A DNA stretch of 64,000 nt from an uncultured Centipeda sp. (GTDB lineage: Bacteria; Bacillota; Negativicutes; Selenomonadales; Selenomonadaceae), in the NCBI GenBank assembly GCA_905372865.1, contig CAJPQT010000001.1, positions 124,001 through 188,000 on the forward strand, in the 5' to 3' direction. Shown here piece after piece: positions 42,842 to 52,628 of the stretch. The translations under genes and the position numbers were made by a program. Below the pieces are notes generated by a model that saw only the letters and a program-made list of their open reading frames with translations, did not search any database and was not told the DNA's origin. Positions within the stretch are counted from its first letter, which is position 1; each line of letters begins with the position of its first letter.

Positions 42842-45346
42842 CTATAAGATGCCGCGGAAATAATGCCCACGTGTGATATCATTGCCCTCCTGCAAACGAA
42901 GGTACTGCTCATCTTCTTCCTTCAGCGGCGCTTTGCGGTCCATCGCATGCCGATACATACGAACCGTACGCTGCAATTCGCCGGTCGAAAGCCCACGCCC
43001 CTCAATCCGCAGAGTAGCCACGCCCATCCCGAGAAGCTGATGCACATAAGGCAGCAGCGATAGTTGTTTGCTGTTGAGGATGTGCATACGGCAAAACTGA
43101 TCGGTCATTATGGGGAAGTCTACATTCTTGCGGTCACGAAGGAAGAATTGATGCTTGCGACATGGCATGGAACATTTTCCCGTATCCAGATCCCCCAGAA
43201 AACTCCCCAAAACACAGTACTCCGAAACCATGAGCGGAAGTCGTCCGCTGACAAGGACAGTCAGCGAAACGGGGCTTTTCTTTACGAGGTACTCCATCTG
43301 TTTTCCGTTGAGCTCCGGCGATAGGGTCGCCTCACTGAAACCATGCGTATGCAGGAATGTGAGTGTGGACGGATTGTAGGAGATCATCGAATAGTCTGCA
43401 TGGAGGGCCACGGGCAAACGTTCACGTGCAAGATATGCCGTCCCAATGTGGTGAACGTGCAGAGCTGCAGGCAGTTTACCACTGAGCTCCACAAACAAGC
43501 GGAGCAGTGCTTCCTGTTCATCACCTCTGACAATGCGCGGCGTATTATAGTCAATGCGAATACCGCATCCGCCCGCATAATCCCACGCTGCCGCATAGTC
43601 CTTCTGTTGGAGCACTGTGCCACGGAAGGACTCTCCGCCGAACAAGATCCCGTCTGCCCCAGCAGCAACGGCGACCTTCATCGCCTCCATATCATCAACG
43701 GCAACCATCAGTCTCGCCGGCCGCGGAGGTGTGATGTCCCTCCCATGGAAAAACGAAGCTGCGATATTCTCCCGAGTAAAACGGGCGACGGAGATGCGCT
43801 GCTGCGCAAAGCGCTGCATGCGCAGATCTTCCAGTGCGGAAATGGCCGAACGTCGCAGATGATTGAGTTCACTGACCGGAACCATCACTGCATCATCCAT
43901 GTCGCACGAAAATTCTGCGAGCGAAAATATCGTCGTACCGAGGCGCCCCATCTGCTTTTCGGCAGTTTCAACCGTGAGTGGACGATTGTTCGCCGAAACA
44001 ACGATGTAGTCGCTTTCTGTCGTCGTTGTGTTCCCCTCATCGTCCGTAAGTGAGAGGCGCAGCCTTTCTCCAAGTCGCGCATAGAGAACAGCGCGAAGCG
44101 GGATGCGGTCGCAGGAGTCGGCATCATAAGATTGCCTTGCCGCATTCATGAGTTTTTCATCATAGACCTTAAATACGCGATCGTGCATATGAATCTTTCC
44201 GCGAATAGGGAAGGACACGATATCCCCCGCAGCTGCTTCAAAGAGTTCCTTCCCGCGTCGATCATACAGATGCTCGATTTCGACACTGACGCGCCCGCCT
44301 ACCTTCACCCAGAAATCCACCTGGTCGCGGACAGAAAGTCCCTCGGACAACTTCACGGTGACCATATGGGAGGAACGGTCATAGGCTGTGACACGTCCGA
44401 TCAGAAGTCCGCGATTGTTTGGACGGCGGTCACTCATCATATACCTGCCCTGCCGTTTTTCCATATATGCGGTTGTAAAATCACGATTGAATACCTGTGC
44501 CAAATGTGCACGGTCGGCATCGTCAACGGCTTCTCGCCGAACACCAAGGTGATGGTCAATCGCCTTACGGTATGTACGTACAATCGTCGCAACGTATTCC
44601 GGCCGCTTCATACGCCCTTCAATTTTGAGCGAGTCAATGCCCGCATCAAGCAGCTGCGGGATGAGTTCAATCGCATTCAGATCGCGCGGGGAAAGGAGAA
44701 AGTTGCCCGCAGTGTCACCAAGCACATCATTTCCCTGTGCATCTACCAATGTATAGGGCAGACGGCAGGGCTGTGCACAGCGTCCGCGATTCCCACTGCG
44801 ACCACCGATCATGCTGCTCATCAGACATTGTCCCGAATAGCAGACACAGAGCGCACCATGCACGAAACACTCGATCTCCACACGGCTTTTTTTGCAAATC
44901 TCACGAATCTCCGGAATGGAGAGTTCGCGTGCCAACACCACACGTGAAAATCCAAGTTCCTCAAGCGCCTGAACACCCGCGATATTGTGTACCGTCATCT
45001 GCGTACTTGCGTGAAGTGGCATCTGCGGCACAATCTCCTTTGCCAGCCGCACTGCACCAAGATCCTGCAGGAGGACGGCATCTGCTCCTACATCATAGAG
45101 GAAGGACAGATACTCTCTTAATTCTGGAAGTTCATCTCTATCGACAATTGTATTGACAGCGACATGTACCTGCATGTTTCTCAAATGTGCATGTCGGATG
45201 ACCTCCGCCAGTTCATCCTCCTCGAAATTAGAGGCATAGGCGCGTGCACCAAACTTCTTCCCCGCCAAATAGACTGCATTTGCGCCGTTTGCAACAGCAG
45301 CGAGAAACGCTTCCTTTGTTCCCGCAGGCGCGAGTAATTCCACCAA
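42842..45346 (-). CDS. U32 family peptidase (RlhA-like), two-domain
   Basis: An 834-residue protein. The N-terminal U32 domain (about 1-350) has LAPAGTKEAFLAAV, FVHGALCVCYSGQC and NRGRCAQPCRLPY, with cysteines that bind an Fe-S cluster in this family. A DUF3656-like middle follows, then a second U32-like portion (VSLTVLVSGRLPLMVSEYC, KCSMPCRK). The E. coli relative RlhA is needed for hydroxylation of a 23S rRNA cytidine, so an RNA hydroxylation role is more likely than proteolysis. TTG 45346 is 9 bases after AAAGGA; an earlier TTG at 45355 has no room for a ribosome site. Confidence 0.9.
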   Translation of the reverse strand: MVELLAPAGTKEAFLAAVANGANAVYLAGKKFGARAYASNFEEDELAEVIRHAHLRNMQVHVAVNTIVDRDELPELREYLSFLYDVGADAVLLQDLGAVRLAKEIVPQMPLHASTQMTVHNIAGVQALEELGFSRVVLARELSIPEIREICKKSRVEIECFVHGALCVCYSGQCLMSSMIGGRSGNRGRCAQPCRLPYTLVDAQGNDVLGDTAGNFLLSPRDLNAIELIPQLLDAGIDSLKIEGRMKRPEYVATIVRTYRKAIDHHLGVRREAVDDADRAHLAQVFNRDFTTAYMEKRQGRYMMSDRRPNNRGLLIGRVTAYDRSSHMVTVKLSEGLSVRDQVDFWVKVGGRVSVEIEHLYDRRGKELFEAAAGDIVSFPIRGKIHMHDRVFKVYDEKLMNAARQSYDADSCDRIPLRAVLYARLGERLRLSLTDDEGNTTTTESDYIVVSANNRPLTVETAEKQMGRLGTTIFSLAEFSCDMDDAVMVPVSELNHLRRSAISALEDLRMQRFAQQRISVARFTRENIAASFFHGRDITPPRPARLMVAVDDMEAMKVAVAAGADGILFGGESFRGTVLQQKDYAAAWDYAGGCGIRIDYNTPRIVRGDEQEALLRLFVELSGKLPAALHVHHIGTAYLARERLPVALHADYSMISYNPSTLTFLHTHGFSEATLSPELNGKQMEYLVKKSPVSLTVLVSGRLPLMVSEYCVLGSFLGDLDTGKCSMPCRKHQFFLRDRKNVDFPIMTDQFCRMHILNSKQLSLLPYVHQLLGMGVATLRIEGRGLSTGELQRTVRMYRHAMDRKAPLKEEDEQYLRLQEGNDITRGHYFRGIL

Positions 45347-45351
45347 TGAAT

Positions 45352-46008
45352 TCAATCCTTTATATCGTATGTCTCCATGGATTCATCGTTCAAGATCGTT
45401 CCAATGGCTGCATTCGCATCATATTCAATCGCATCTGCAGCCGCACGCATTTCCTCGAACAGGCGCAGCTGATCATCATCGAGGGTATCCTTGATATCAT
45501 CCACATTGGGAAGCGCCGGAAGATCGGCGATCTGCTCCAAGCCAAATGCACGCAGGAACAAATCTGTCGTTCCGTAGAGAATCGGTCGTCCGACAACCTG
45601 TTTGCGCCCCATTTCACAGATCAGCTCCAGCTCCAACAGACGGGTAATCGAACGCTCTGCACGAACGCCGCGAATATGCTCTACTTCCTGCTTCGTAATG
45701 GGCTGCTTATAGGCAATGATCGAAAGCGTCTCCATCGCAGAGGCAGAGAGCGTCGGCTGCACCTGTTCCGAGAGCTTCTTCACCCATGGAAAAGCATTTG
45801 GATGCGTCACCAACTGATAGCCACCCGCAGATCTGCGCAGAAATATACCGCTCCCCCGTTCCGACAGAATGTGTTCCAGATGCGTTAAGGATTCCTGCAC
45901 CTCCCATTCGGGGGCCTCGATGATTTCGGCCAATTTCGGCAATGAGAGCGGAATGCCGGAAGCAAACAGGACGGCTTCCAAAATACTTGCCCGACTAAGA
46001 GACGGCAT
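45352..46008 (-). CDS. scpB: Segregation and condensation protein B
   Basis: A 218-residue winged-helix kleisin partner in the SMC-ScpAB complex. The family core includes ILEAVLFASGIPL, RSAGGYQLVTHP, LSIIAYKQPITKQEVEHIRGV and GRPILYGTTDLFL. ATG 46008 has AGGGGAAAG upstream and overlaps the scpA stop by 14 bases. An acidic tail follows the domain. Confidence 0.94.
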   Translation of the reverse strand: MPSLSRASILEAVLFASGIPLSLPKLAEIIEAPEWEVQESLTHLEHILSERGSGIFLRRSAGGYQLVTHPNAFPWVKKLSEQVQPTLSASAMETLSIIAYKQPITKQEVEHIRGVRAERSITRLLELELICEMGRKQVVGRPILYGTTDLFLRAFGLEQIADLPALPNVDDIKDTLDDDQLRLFEEMRAAADAIEYDANAAIGTILNDESMETYDIKD

Positions 46009-46723
46009 GGCTTTCCCCTTTTTCTGAAATGATAATTTCATAGTAGAGATGTTCCTGCAGGAGGCAGACCACCTGCATCTTAGCAAGCTCCAACAGTGCT
46101 AAAAATGTCGAGAGAAGCTCCTCACGCGTTCCTGTGGGAAAGGCATCGTTCAGCTTCATCCTGCCATGCCTGCGGCGCAGCAGAATGAGGATATCCGTCA
46201 TCTTGTCCTGCACGCGGTATTCCTCTGCCGACACAACGACAGCCGGAATGATCGGCTCCTCCCGTATGCGCTGCACGTCCGAAAAGATGCGCATAAGCGT
46301 CTCTGCCGACAGCCCCACAACGGGAAGTCGATGTGCAGGAAGCGGCATCGGTGCCCGCTCCACATAAGGGCTCTGCGCATCATTCAAGGAGAAGAGGATA
46401 GATGAGACCTCTTTGAAGCGTCGGTATTCGAGCAAACGCTCCACTAGCTCCATGCGCGGATCTTCTTCCTGCTCCTCTTCTCTGTCATTTTTCGGCAGAA
46501 GCATACGCGACTTGATCCGCAGAAGGGTTGCTGCCATCACCAAGAACTCGCTTGCATACTCTATATCAAATTGATACAACGTATCGATATGGTCAAGATA
46601 CTGTCGTGTCAAATCAGCGATCGGAATATCATAGAGATCAATTTTGTTCTTTTCGATCAAGTGCATGAGGAGATCCATCGGCCCCTCAAATGCATCCAAT
46701 TTCACCAGATAATCTGCTGCCAT
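45995..46723 (-). CDS. scpA: Segregation and condensation protein A
   Basis: A 242-residue kleisin bridging the SMC heads. The N-terminal part begins YLVKLDAFEGPMDLLMHLIEK and the helix YASEFLVMAATLLRIKSRMLLP contacts the SMC neck. The C-terminal winged helix is near residues 180-240. AAGGG lies 6 bases before the ATG. smc itself is in the same gene cluster (48919-52485), three genes upstream. Confidence 0.94.
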   Translation of the reverse strand: MAADYLVKLDAFEGPMDLLMHLIEKNKIDLYDIPIADLTRQYLDHIDTLYQFDIEYASEFLVMAATLLRIKSRMLLPKNDREEEQEEDPRMELVERLLEYRRFKEVSSILFSLNDAQSPYVERAPMPLPAHRLPVVGLSAETLMRIFSDVQRIREEPIIPAVVVSAEEYRVQDKMTDILILLRRRHGRMKLNDAFPTGTREELLSTFLALLELAKMQVVCLLQEHLYYEIIISEKGESHAVS

Positions 46724-46732
46724 AAAGTGCCC

Positions 46733-47362
46733 TTAGAACAGGAGAATACCGCCAACGATCTTGTAGATCCCGTATACCAGCTGAAAGAGTGGTGTCAAGA
46801 CAACACCGAGCAGCGGCGTGGCAATGAACACAATCATAATCAGCAAACTATATCGTTCAATGGCTTGGTAGCGATAGGAAAGATCCGGCGGCAGGAGATT
46901 CCTCAGAATATGCGAGCCATCGAGCGGTGGAATGGGGAGCATATTGAAGATTGCAAAGTTGACATTGTAGATGAAGATCATCTGAATGATGCTGTAGGTG
47001 ATCGGTGAAATATCCAGATGATGCGATCGGATGAAGATCATGACATAGAAAGCAAGAAACCCCAGCAGAAGATTCATGGCGGGTCCCGCAACGGATACGA
47101 GAATGTCATCCCGTTTGGGCTTACGAAAATTGCTTGGATTCACCATAACTGGCTTTGCCCAGCCAAAGCGAACAAGAAACAGCATAATCAGCCCAATCGG
47201 ATCGATGTGTGCACGCGGGTTCAGCGTCAGTCTGCCCATCAGTCGCGGCGTAAAATCCCCGAGCGCTACGGCAGCACGCGCATGCGCGTACTCATGAAAG
47301 GTCATGGCAATGATGAGCCCAGGAATGCCGAGCAGCATCTCTTCAAAATTAAATCCGAACAT
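46733..47362 (-). CDS. Site-2 protease family (M50) membrane protein
   Basis: A 209-residue multi-pass membrane metalloprotease. The zinc motif is TFHEYAHA near residue 22 and the third ligand Asp is in PPLDGSHI near 145. Five or six hydrophobic segments are visible. It is in the small rhomboid-like M50 subgroup without PDZ, of unknown substrate. ATG 47362 is preferred because GGAG lies 8 bases upstream; an ATG five codons earlier has none. It lies next to scpA, as in many Firmicutes. Confidence 0.92.
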   Translation of the reverse strand: MFGFNFEEMLLGIPGLIIAMTFHEYAHARAAVALGDFTPRLMGRLTLNPRAHIDPIGLIMLFLVRFGWAKPVMVNPSNFRKPKRDDILVSVAGPAMNLLLGFLAFYVMIFIRSHHLDISPITYSIIQMIFIYNVNFAIFNMLPIPPLDGSHILRNLLPPDLSYRYQAIERYSLLIMIVFIATPLLGVVLTPLFQLVYGIYKIVGGILLF

Positions 47363-47380
47363 ATATTGATCTCCCATGCG

Positions 47381-47926
47381 TCAGCCGCTCAGATGCTCTT
47401 GTGCCATCATGAGCGAAATCATCGTCTTCGCATCGATAATCTCCCCCGATCCGATCATCGCAAGTGCATCGGAGAACGGCATTGAAACAACATTGACAAA
47501 TTCGTCTGCATCGGTATGCTGTGCACCGACCGTGAGATCCCGTGCAAGATACAGATGTATGTACTCGTTGGAGAACCCGACCGTCGTTGCAATCATTGTC
47601 AGTTTCTCGTACCGCTCCGCCGTATAGCCGGTCTCCTCCGACAGTTCACGTTGTGCACAATGCAGAGGATCCTCTCCCACCGCGTCGAGCTTTCCGGCAG
47701 GCACCTCAAGTGTCACCTGACCGATGGGATAGCGAAATTGGCGTACCAAAATTACATTTCCGTTTGGCAGGACGGGCAGCACCGCCGCCGCCCCAGGATG
47801 ATGAATCCACTCGCGCACCGCCTGCTTTCCGTTCGGCAGACACACCGTATCGCGGCGCACATGCAGCAATGTCCCGTCAAAGATATTCTCACTGCTGCGT
47901 TTCACTTCGATCAGATCCTCATACAC
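47381..47926 (-). CDS. Nudix hydrolase (ADP-ribose pyrophosphatase type)
   Basis: A 181-residue Nudix protein. The box reads AGKLDAVGEDPLH then AQRELSEETGY, which has one residue more than the strict spacing between Gly and Arg. The preceding VRQFRYPIGQVTLEVPAG is typical of ADP-ribose pyrophosphatases. The start is GTG 47926, because AAGGAGG lies 7 bases upstream; earlier ATG codons lie before that site. Confidence 0.93.
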   Translation of the reverse strand: MYEDLIEVKRSSENIFDGTLLHVRRDTVCLPNGKQAVREWIHHPGAAAVLPVLPNGNVILVRQFRYPIGQVTLEVPAGKLDAVGEDPLHCAQRELSEETGYTAERYEKLTMIATTVGFSNEYIHLYLARDLTVGAQHTDADEFVNVVSMPFSDALAMIGSGEIIDAKTMISLMMAQEHLSG

Positions 47927-47958
47927 GGCAGATCCTCCTTTCATCAAACATAGATGGC

Positions 47959-48894
47959 TTACTCCTGTGTTTCATCCGTGCGTTTTACAAACAGCGCACG
48001 GACAAAATCCTCTGCACGGAAGGGACGAAGATCATCCATCCCCTCTCCGATACCGATCCATTTAATCGGAATCGAGAGCTGTGACTTGATCCCAATGGTC
48101 ACGCCGCCCTTTGCCGTTCCGTCCAATTTTGTAAGGACAACCCCCGATACGGGTGCTGTCTGCGTAAAGAGCTCCGCCTGGCTGATTGCATTCTGCCCTG
48201 TACCGGCATCGAGAACGAGCAGCGTTTCATGCGGTGCCCCCGGAATCTCGCGTCCGATCACACGGTAGATTTTCTCAAGTTCCTGCATCAGATTGGACTT
48301 CGTCTGAAGCCGTCCCGCCGTATCGACGATAACGATGTCGGTATTGCGTGCCTTTGCCGCCTGCATTGCGTCAAACACAACGGCAGCGGGATCCGAGCCC
48401 TCACCGTGTTTGATGACCTGCGCGTCGGCTCGCTTGCCCCAGATCTCGAGCTGGTCGATGGCAGCGGCGCGAAAGGTATCGGCAGCCGCCAAGAGAACCG
48501 ATTTCCCCTGCCTGCGGTAGTAGGCGCTCAGCTTCCCGATGGTTGTCGTCTTGCCGACACCGTTCGTACCGACCACAAGGAGCACTGTAGGTCCCTGCTC
48601 CGCCATATGGAAGGTGTTCTCCCCCGCTTCAAGGATGCGAACAATTTCCTGCTCCAAAAATGGAATCAGATCCTCGGGCGTACAGATCTCCTTTTTCTTG
48701 ATCCCCTTGCGCACGGCGGTGATAAGCGTCTCCGTTGTCTTGACACCGACATCCGACATCAGCAGGGTTTCTTCGAGATCATCAATTAGTTCATCGTCAA
48801 TGTCGGCATATCCGATAATCAGCCGTTCGATATTATGGGTGAAATTCTCCCGTGTTTTCGTCAAGCCCTTTTTAAGCCGATCAAAGAATCCCAC
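47959..48894 (-). CDS. ftsY: Signal recognition particle receptor FtsY
   Basis: A 311-residue SRP GTPase that docks ribosomes at the membrane. NG-domain motifs are seen: GTNGVGKTTTIGKL (P-loop), DTAGRLQTK and TKLDGTAKGG. The acidic A domain is short. The start is GTG 48894 with AAGGAG 5 bases upstream. It follows smc after 24 bases, a common arrangement. Confidence 0.95.
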   Translation of the reverse strand: MGFFDRLKKGLTKTRENFTHNIERLIIGYADIDDELIDDLEETLLMSDVGVKTTETLITAVRKGIKKKEICTPEDLIPFLEQEIVRILEAGENTFHMAEQGPTVLLVVGTNGVGKTTTIGKLSAYYRRQGKSVLLAAADTFRAAAIDQLEIWGKRADAQVIKHGEGSDPAAVVFDAMQAAKARNTDIVIVDTAGRLQTKSNLMQELEKIYRVIGREIPGAPHETLLVLDAGTGQNAISQAELFTQTAPVSGVVLTKLDGTAKGGVTIGIKSQLSIPIKWIGIGEGMDDLRPFRAEDFVRALFVKRTDETQE

Positions 48895-48918
48895 AATAGC
48901 TCCTTCCCATTCAATACA

Positions 48919-51900
48919 TCAGGCACTCTGCTGCGTCTCATAATCCTTCATACGAATGGACAGCACCTTTGAGACCCCAGCATCCTCAACGGTAACGCCG
49001 TACATTGTATCTGCCGCACGCATAGTTCCCTTGCGATGCGTCACAACAATGAACTGCGTATTGGCAGCAAATTCTTTCAGAAAATCACCGAATCGCGAGA
49101 CATTCGCCTCATCCAGCGGCGCATCGATCTCGTCCAAAATAGAAAACGGCGAGGGACGATAGCGCAGAAACGAAAAGAGCAGGGCGATGACCGTCAGCGC
49201 ACGCTCACCGCCGGACAGCGCAGACAGATTCTGCCGCTTCTTATCCGGAAGTGTCACCAGAATCTCGACGCCACTGCTTAGTATATCCTCTTTGTCCGTC
49301 AGGCGCAATTCAGCAATGCCTCCGCCAAAGAGCCTTACAAAAATCTCGTTGAAATATTCTTGAATCTGGCGGAACGCCTCGCGAAAGGTACGCGTCATAT
49401 CCTGATCGATCTTTTGGATGATCTGTTCAATGTCCTGCTTTGCAGCCTGCAGATCCGCGACCTGCTTCTCTTCCTCTTCATGCCGTGCTTTCTTCTCCGC
49501 ATACTCCTCAACGGCGTTGGGATTCACAGAGTCAAGCGCAAGGATGGCATTCTCAAGAACACGCAGATGTTCTTCTAGGAAGTCCGCTGCGACATCCTGC
49601 ATCATCTCAGCAACTGCCGCCTCGGGTGTGAGACCAAACCCCGACAGGAGTTTTTCCCTGCAATCGCTTAAGCGTATGCGAATGCCCTCCAAACGCTTGT
49701 CACATTCATGCTTCTTGGCACTGATATTCTCAAGCCGCAGGGCGGCACTCCTAATCGCAGTGTCTGTCACACGGCTCTCCGCCTCATGTGCCAGACGCTG
49801 ATCCTTCAATACGTCGCTGCGTTTTTCTCGTGCTTGGACGACTGTCTCATGACGGGAAATCCCGTTCGCCAGGTCAGAAAGACGTATCTCGTCCCGCTGC
49901 AGTTCATCCGCGAGCTGTGTGTCCTGTTCCGTAATATTTTTCAGAGTCTTTTCCGCATCTGCAAGATCCAACGTGCGCGTTTTGCGATTGCGTGAGCGCG
50001 CTTCAATTTCTGCCGACAATGCTGCAATCGCAACATCCAATTCGTGCAGCCGCATCTCATCCCCCTGCTGTTTGCCCCGCAGTTCCGCACAGCTTTTGCC
50101 AGTCTGCTCAATGATCTGTGCAAAGGTATTCTCATGTACCTCACATTGGGAAATGTACTGTTCTATGCGCGTGCGTTGCCGGCGCAGCTTCGTGCCGCTT
50201 GCGATACGCACCTCCTCTGCATGCTCCAGCTCTTGCAGATGGTGTATTTGATCCTCGATGCGCTCTTTCAATACATCGCATTTTCCGCGCAGCTCCATGA
50301 GTTCCTGCGCCACGCTCTCTGCCGCGGCCCTCTTGGACGCATGACGGTCATTTGTCTCTTTGAGCAGTTTCCGATTCTGCTGCAAGGAGGAGTTCCGTTC
50401 CTCATGTGTTTTCTCTTGTGTACTTAGGCTTTTTTTGAGTGCATCAATCTCCGTGCGCCGATTCAGCAGCGAGGACTGTTGTTTTTTGCGTCCGCCGCCC
50501 GAGAGCGCGCCGCCTGGATTGAGCAGCTCTCCTGTCAGCGTCACGATACGGAGGCGATAGCCCTCCTGCTTCGCCGCAATCAGCGCCTCATCCAGAGTCT
50601 CCATGACAAGCGTCTGGGAGAGGAGATGATCGACAACCTTCCGAAATCTCCCCTCTGCCTGAACCAGAGTGTTCGCCCAGCCGATTACCCCTTGATAGCG
50701 TCCGAGGTTAATCTCACGCGGAGGACGCACGGTAATCGTCGTCAAAGGAAGGAAGGTAACGCGCCCTCCATTCTTTCGCTTCAAGTAGGATATGGCGGCC
50801 TTCGCCGTATCCGTATCCTCCGTAACGATGTTCCGCACACTCCCGCCGAGTGCCACGTCGATTGCCGCAAGATATCGCTCTGGAATGCGGATGAGGTCGG
50901 CGACGGTTCCGGCAACCCCGCCGCGCCATCCCTCCGCTGCCTGCAGGATGGTCTGTACGTCACGCCCGAACCCCTCATAGCTGTCCTGCACACGTCGCTG
51001 AAAGTCAAGGCTCTGACGGATGCGAAGAAGCTCTGCATCCGACTTCCGCAGCTGCGCTTCCTCACGCTCGATTGTACGGCTCAGCTCCTCAGCCTCCGCA
51101 TGCAGGCGCTCACATTCCTCCGACAAGCCCCGCATATTCTTTTCCGCAAGAGAAATTGCTTGCCCCTTGTCTGCGAGTTCACGTTCCGAAGACGCAAGGA
51201 GGGCACGGCGGCGCTCCATTTCAACTTTCTGCTGTGCCTTTCCCGCATCCCCTTGCTGCGCAGCGGTCCGAGCCACGGCAAGCTGCTCTCTCAGCCTCGC
51301 CAATACACGCTGTACGGCAGTGCGTGAGGCATTTTGCTGCGCAAGTTTCTGCTCCCCATCGGAGAGGGCCGCCTGCAGGCGCTCGATGTTCTTCCGCAGG
51401 TCTTCCTGCTCCGCTTGCTTTTCCTGCAGTGCAGTGCTTTGCTGTGACAGGAGTGCATCGATCTGAGCAATCTCCTGGACCATTGCAGTCTTTTGGGCGG
51501 AAGCAGATTGGTGCATCCCCTCAAGATCTGCTTTGCGCCGCGTTCCTTGATCTTGCCGCCCTCTGATCAGGGATTCCTCCCGACGGAACTCGTCGAGTTT
51601 CTCCTGTTGTCTGCGCAGCTTCCTGTCATTCTCCTGTATGCGCTCGTCAATCCCGGCAATATCTTCCTCGAGCACACGTTTTTTTTCCTCGAAATCTCTG
51701 CGCGTACGCATTTCTCGCGACTCCTCATCGCGATGCTCGTTCAGCGCTTGATGGAGGCCGGTCTGCTCCCGTACAAGCCGTTCATGCTGCTGTGCGAGCG
51801 CGGTGAGCTGATATTTTCTCCGCTCCTCGTCAAGCTGCCGAAACTGCGTCGTCTTTTCCGCCTGTACAGCAAGCGGCTCCAGTTCTTCCGCATGGGCATA

Positions 51901-52485
51901 CATGATATCGTTCAGGCGCACGAGATCCCCCTCGTTCTCACGCAGCTTACGAAGCGCCTCCTGCTTGCGTGTCCGATATTTCGTGATGCCCGCTGTTTCC
52001 TCAAAGAACACGCGGCGATCCTCGGGACGGCTGTCCAGGATATCGTTTAATCGGTTCTGACCGATGATGCTCATGCCGTCATGTCCGATCCCCGTATCTG
52101 CAAAGAGCCGGTAGATGTCCTTGATGCGGCAGCGCGAATCATTCAGATAGACCTCGCTGTCGCCATTCCGATAAAGGCGGCGTTTCACGACAACCTCATC
52201 GTAGTCAATGGGCAGCTTCTTGTCCGTGTTGTCAAAGACAAGAACGACCTCGGCAACACTGAGTGCGCGGCGTGCAGCAGAGCCGGCGAAGATGATGTCT
52301 TCGGAACGCAGTCCACGCAGCATACGGATGTTCTGTTCACCGAGAACCCAGCGAACGGCATCCGTGATATTGCTCTTACCGCTCCCATTCGGTCCCACGA
52401 CAGCAGTAATCCCCTGATCGAATTGGACGACAATCCGCTCGGCGAATGACTTGAATCCGTACGCTTCCAAGCGCTTTAACTGCAC
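48919..52485 (-). CDS. smc: Chromosome segregation protein SMC
   Basis: A condensin ATPase of 1188 residues. The N-terminal head has GPNGSGKSNI, then coiled coil to about 500, a hinge near 510-640 (AIDVALGGSVRNIVTEDTDTA), a second coiled coil, and the C-terminal head with LSGGERALTVIALL and SILDEIDAPLDEANV. I choose GTG 52485, giving MQLKRLEAYGFKSF, 10 bases after AAAGG. A GTG three codons upstream is too close to that site. scpA and scpB are downstream in the same run. Confidence 0.95.
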   Translation of the reverse strand: MQLKRLEAYGFKSFAERIVVQFDQGITAVVGPNGSGKSNITDAVRWVLGEQNIRMLRGLRSEDIIFAGSAARRALSVAEVVLVFDNTDKKLPIDYDEVVVKRRLYRNGDSEVYLNDSRCRIKDIYRLFADTGIGHDGMSIIGQNRLNDILDSRPEDRRVFFEETAGITKYRTRKQEALRKLRENEGDLVRLNDIMYAHAEELEPLAVQAEKTTQFRQLDEERRKYQLTALAQQHERLVREQTGLHQALNEHRDEESREMRTRRDFEEKKRVLEEDIAGIDERIQENDRKLRRQQEKLDEFRREESLIRGRQDQGTRRKADLEGMHQSASAQKTAMVQEIAQIDALLSQQSTALQEKQAEQEDLRKNIERLQAALSDGEQKLAQQNASRTAVQRVLARLREQLAVARTAAQQGDAGKAQQKVEMERRRALLASSERELADKGQAISLAEKNMRGLSEECERLHAEAEELSRTIEREEAQLRKSDAELLRIRQSLDFQRRVQDSYEGFGRDVQTILQAAEGWRGGVAGTVADLIRIPERYLAAIDVALGGSVRNIVTEDTDTAKAAISYLKRKNGGRVTFLPLTTITVRPPREINLGRYQGVIGWANTLVQAEGRFRKVVDHLLSQTLVMETLDEALIAAKQEGYRLRIVTLTGELLNPGGALSGGGRKKQQSSLLNRRTEIDALKKSLSTQEKTHEERNSSLQQNRKLLKETNDRHASKRAAAESVAQELMELRGKCDVLKERIEDQIHHLQELEHAEEVRIASGTKLRRQRTRIEQYISQCEVHENTFAQIIEQTGKSCAELRGKQQGDEMRLHELDVAIAALSAEIEARSRNRKTRTLDLADAEKTLKNITEQDTQLADELQRDEIRLSDLANGISRHETVVQAREKRSDVLKDQRLAHEAESRVTDTAIRSAALRLENISAKKHECDKRLEGIRIRLSDCREKLLSGFGLTPEAAVAEMMQDVAADFLEEHLRVLENAILALDSVNPNAVEEYAEKKARHEEEEKQVADLQAAKQDIEQIIQKIDQDMTRTFREAFRQIQEYFNEIFVRLFGGGIAELRLTDKEDILSSGVEILVTLPDKKRQNLSALSGGERALTVIALLFSFLRYRPSPFSILDEIDAPLDEANVSRFGDFLKEFAANTQFIVVTHRKGTMRAADTMYGVTVEDAGVSKVLSIRMKDYETQQSA

Positions 52486-52518
52486 ACAACGCACCTGCCT
52501 TTACAAATTAGTTCACTC

Positions 52519-52547
52519 ATTATAACAGAACGGATGGGAAATTTCAA
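52519..52547 (-). promoter_or_regulatory. Promoter of smc
   Basis: On the minus strand TTGAAA (52542-52547) and TATAAT (52519-52524) are 17 bases apart, with TG before the -10. The leader is about 30 bases. Confidence 0.85.
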
Positions 52548-52574
52548 AAAACGGTATCTTCCGTAAATAAATTA

Positions 52575-52583
52575 TGTTATAAT
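52575..52583 (+). promoter_or_regulatory. Extended -10 promoter of fba
   Basis: TGT-TATAAT at 52575-52583 precedes fba by about 45 bases; the -35 region is weak. The GTTATAATGAG stretch is the same on the opposite strand in the smc promoter. Confidence 0.65.
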
Positions 52584-52628
52584 GAGAGCATTCGTGAGAT
52601 GTTTTTAGCTTTTATAGGGGGTAATCAC

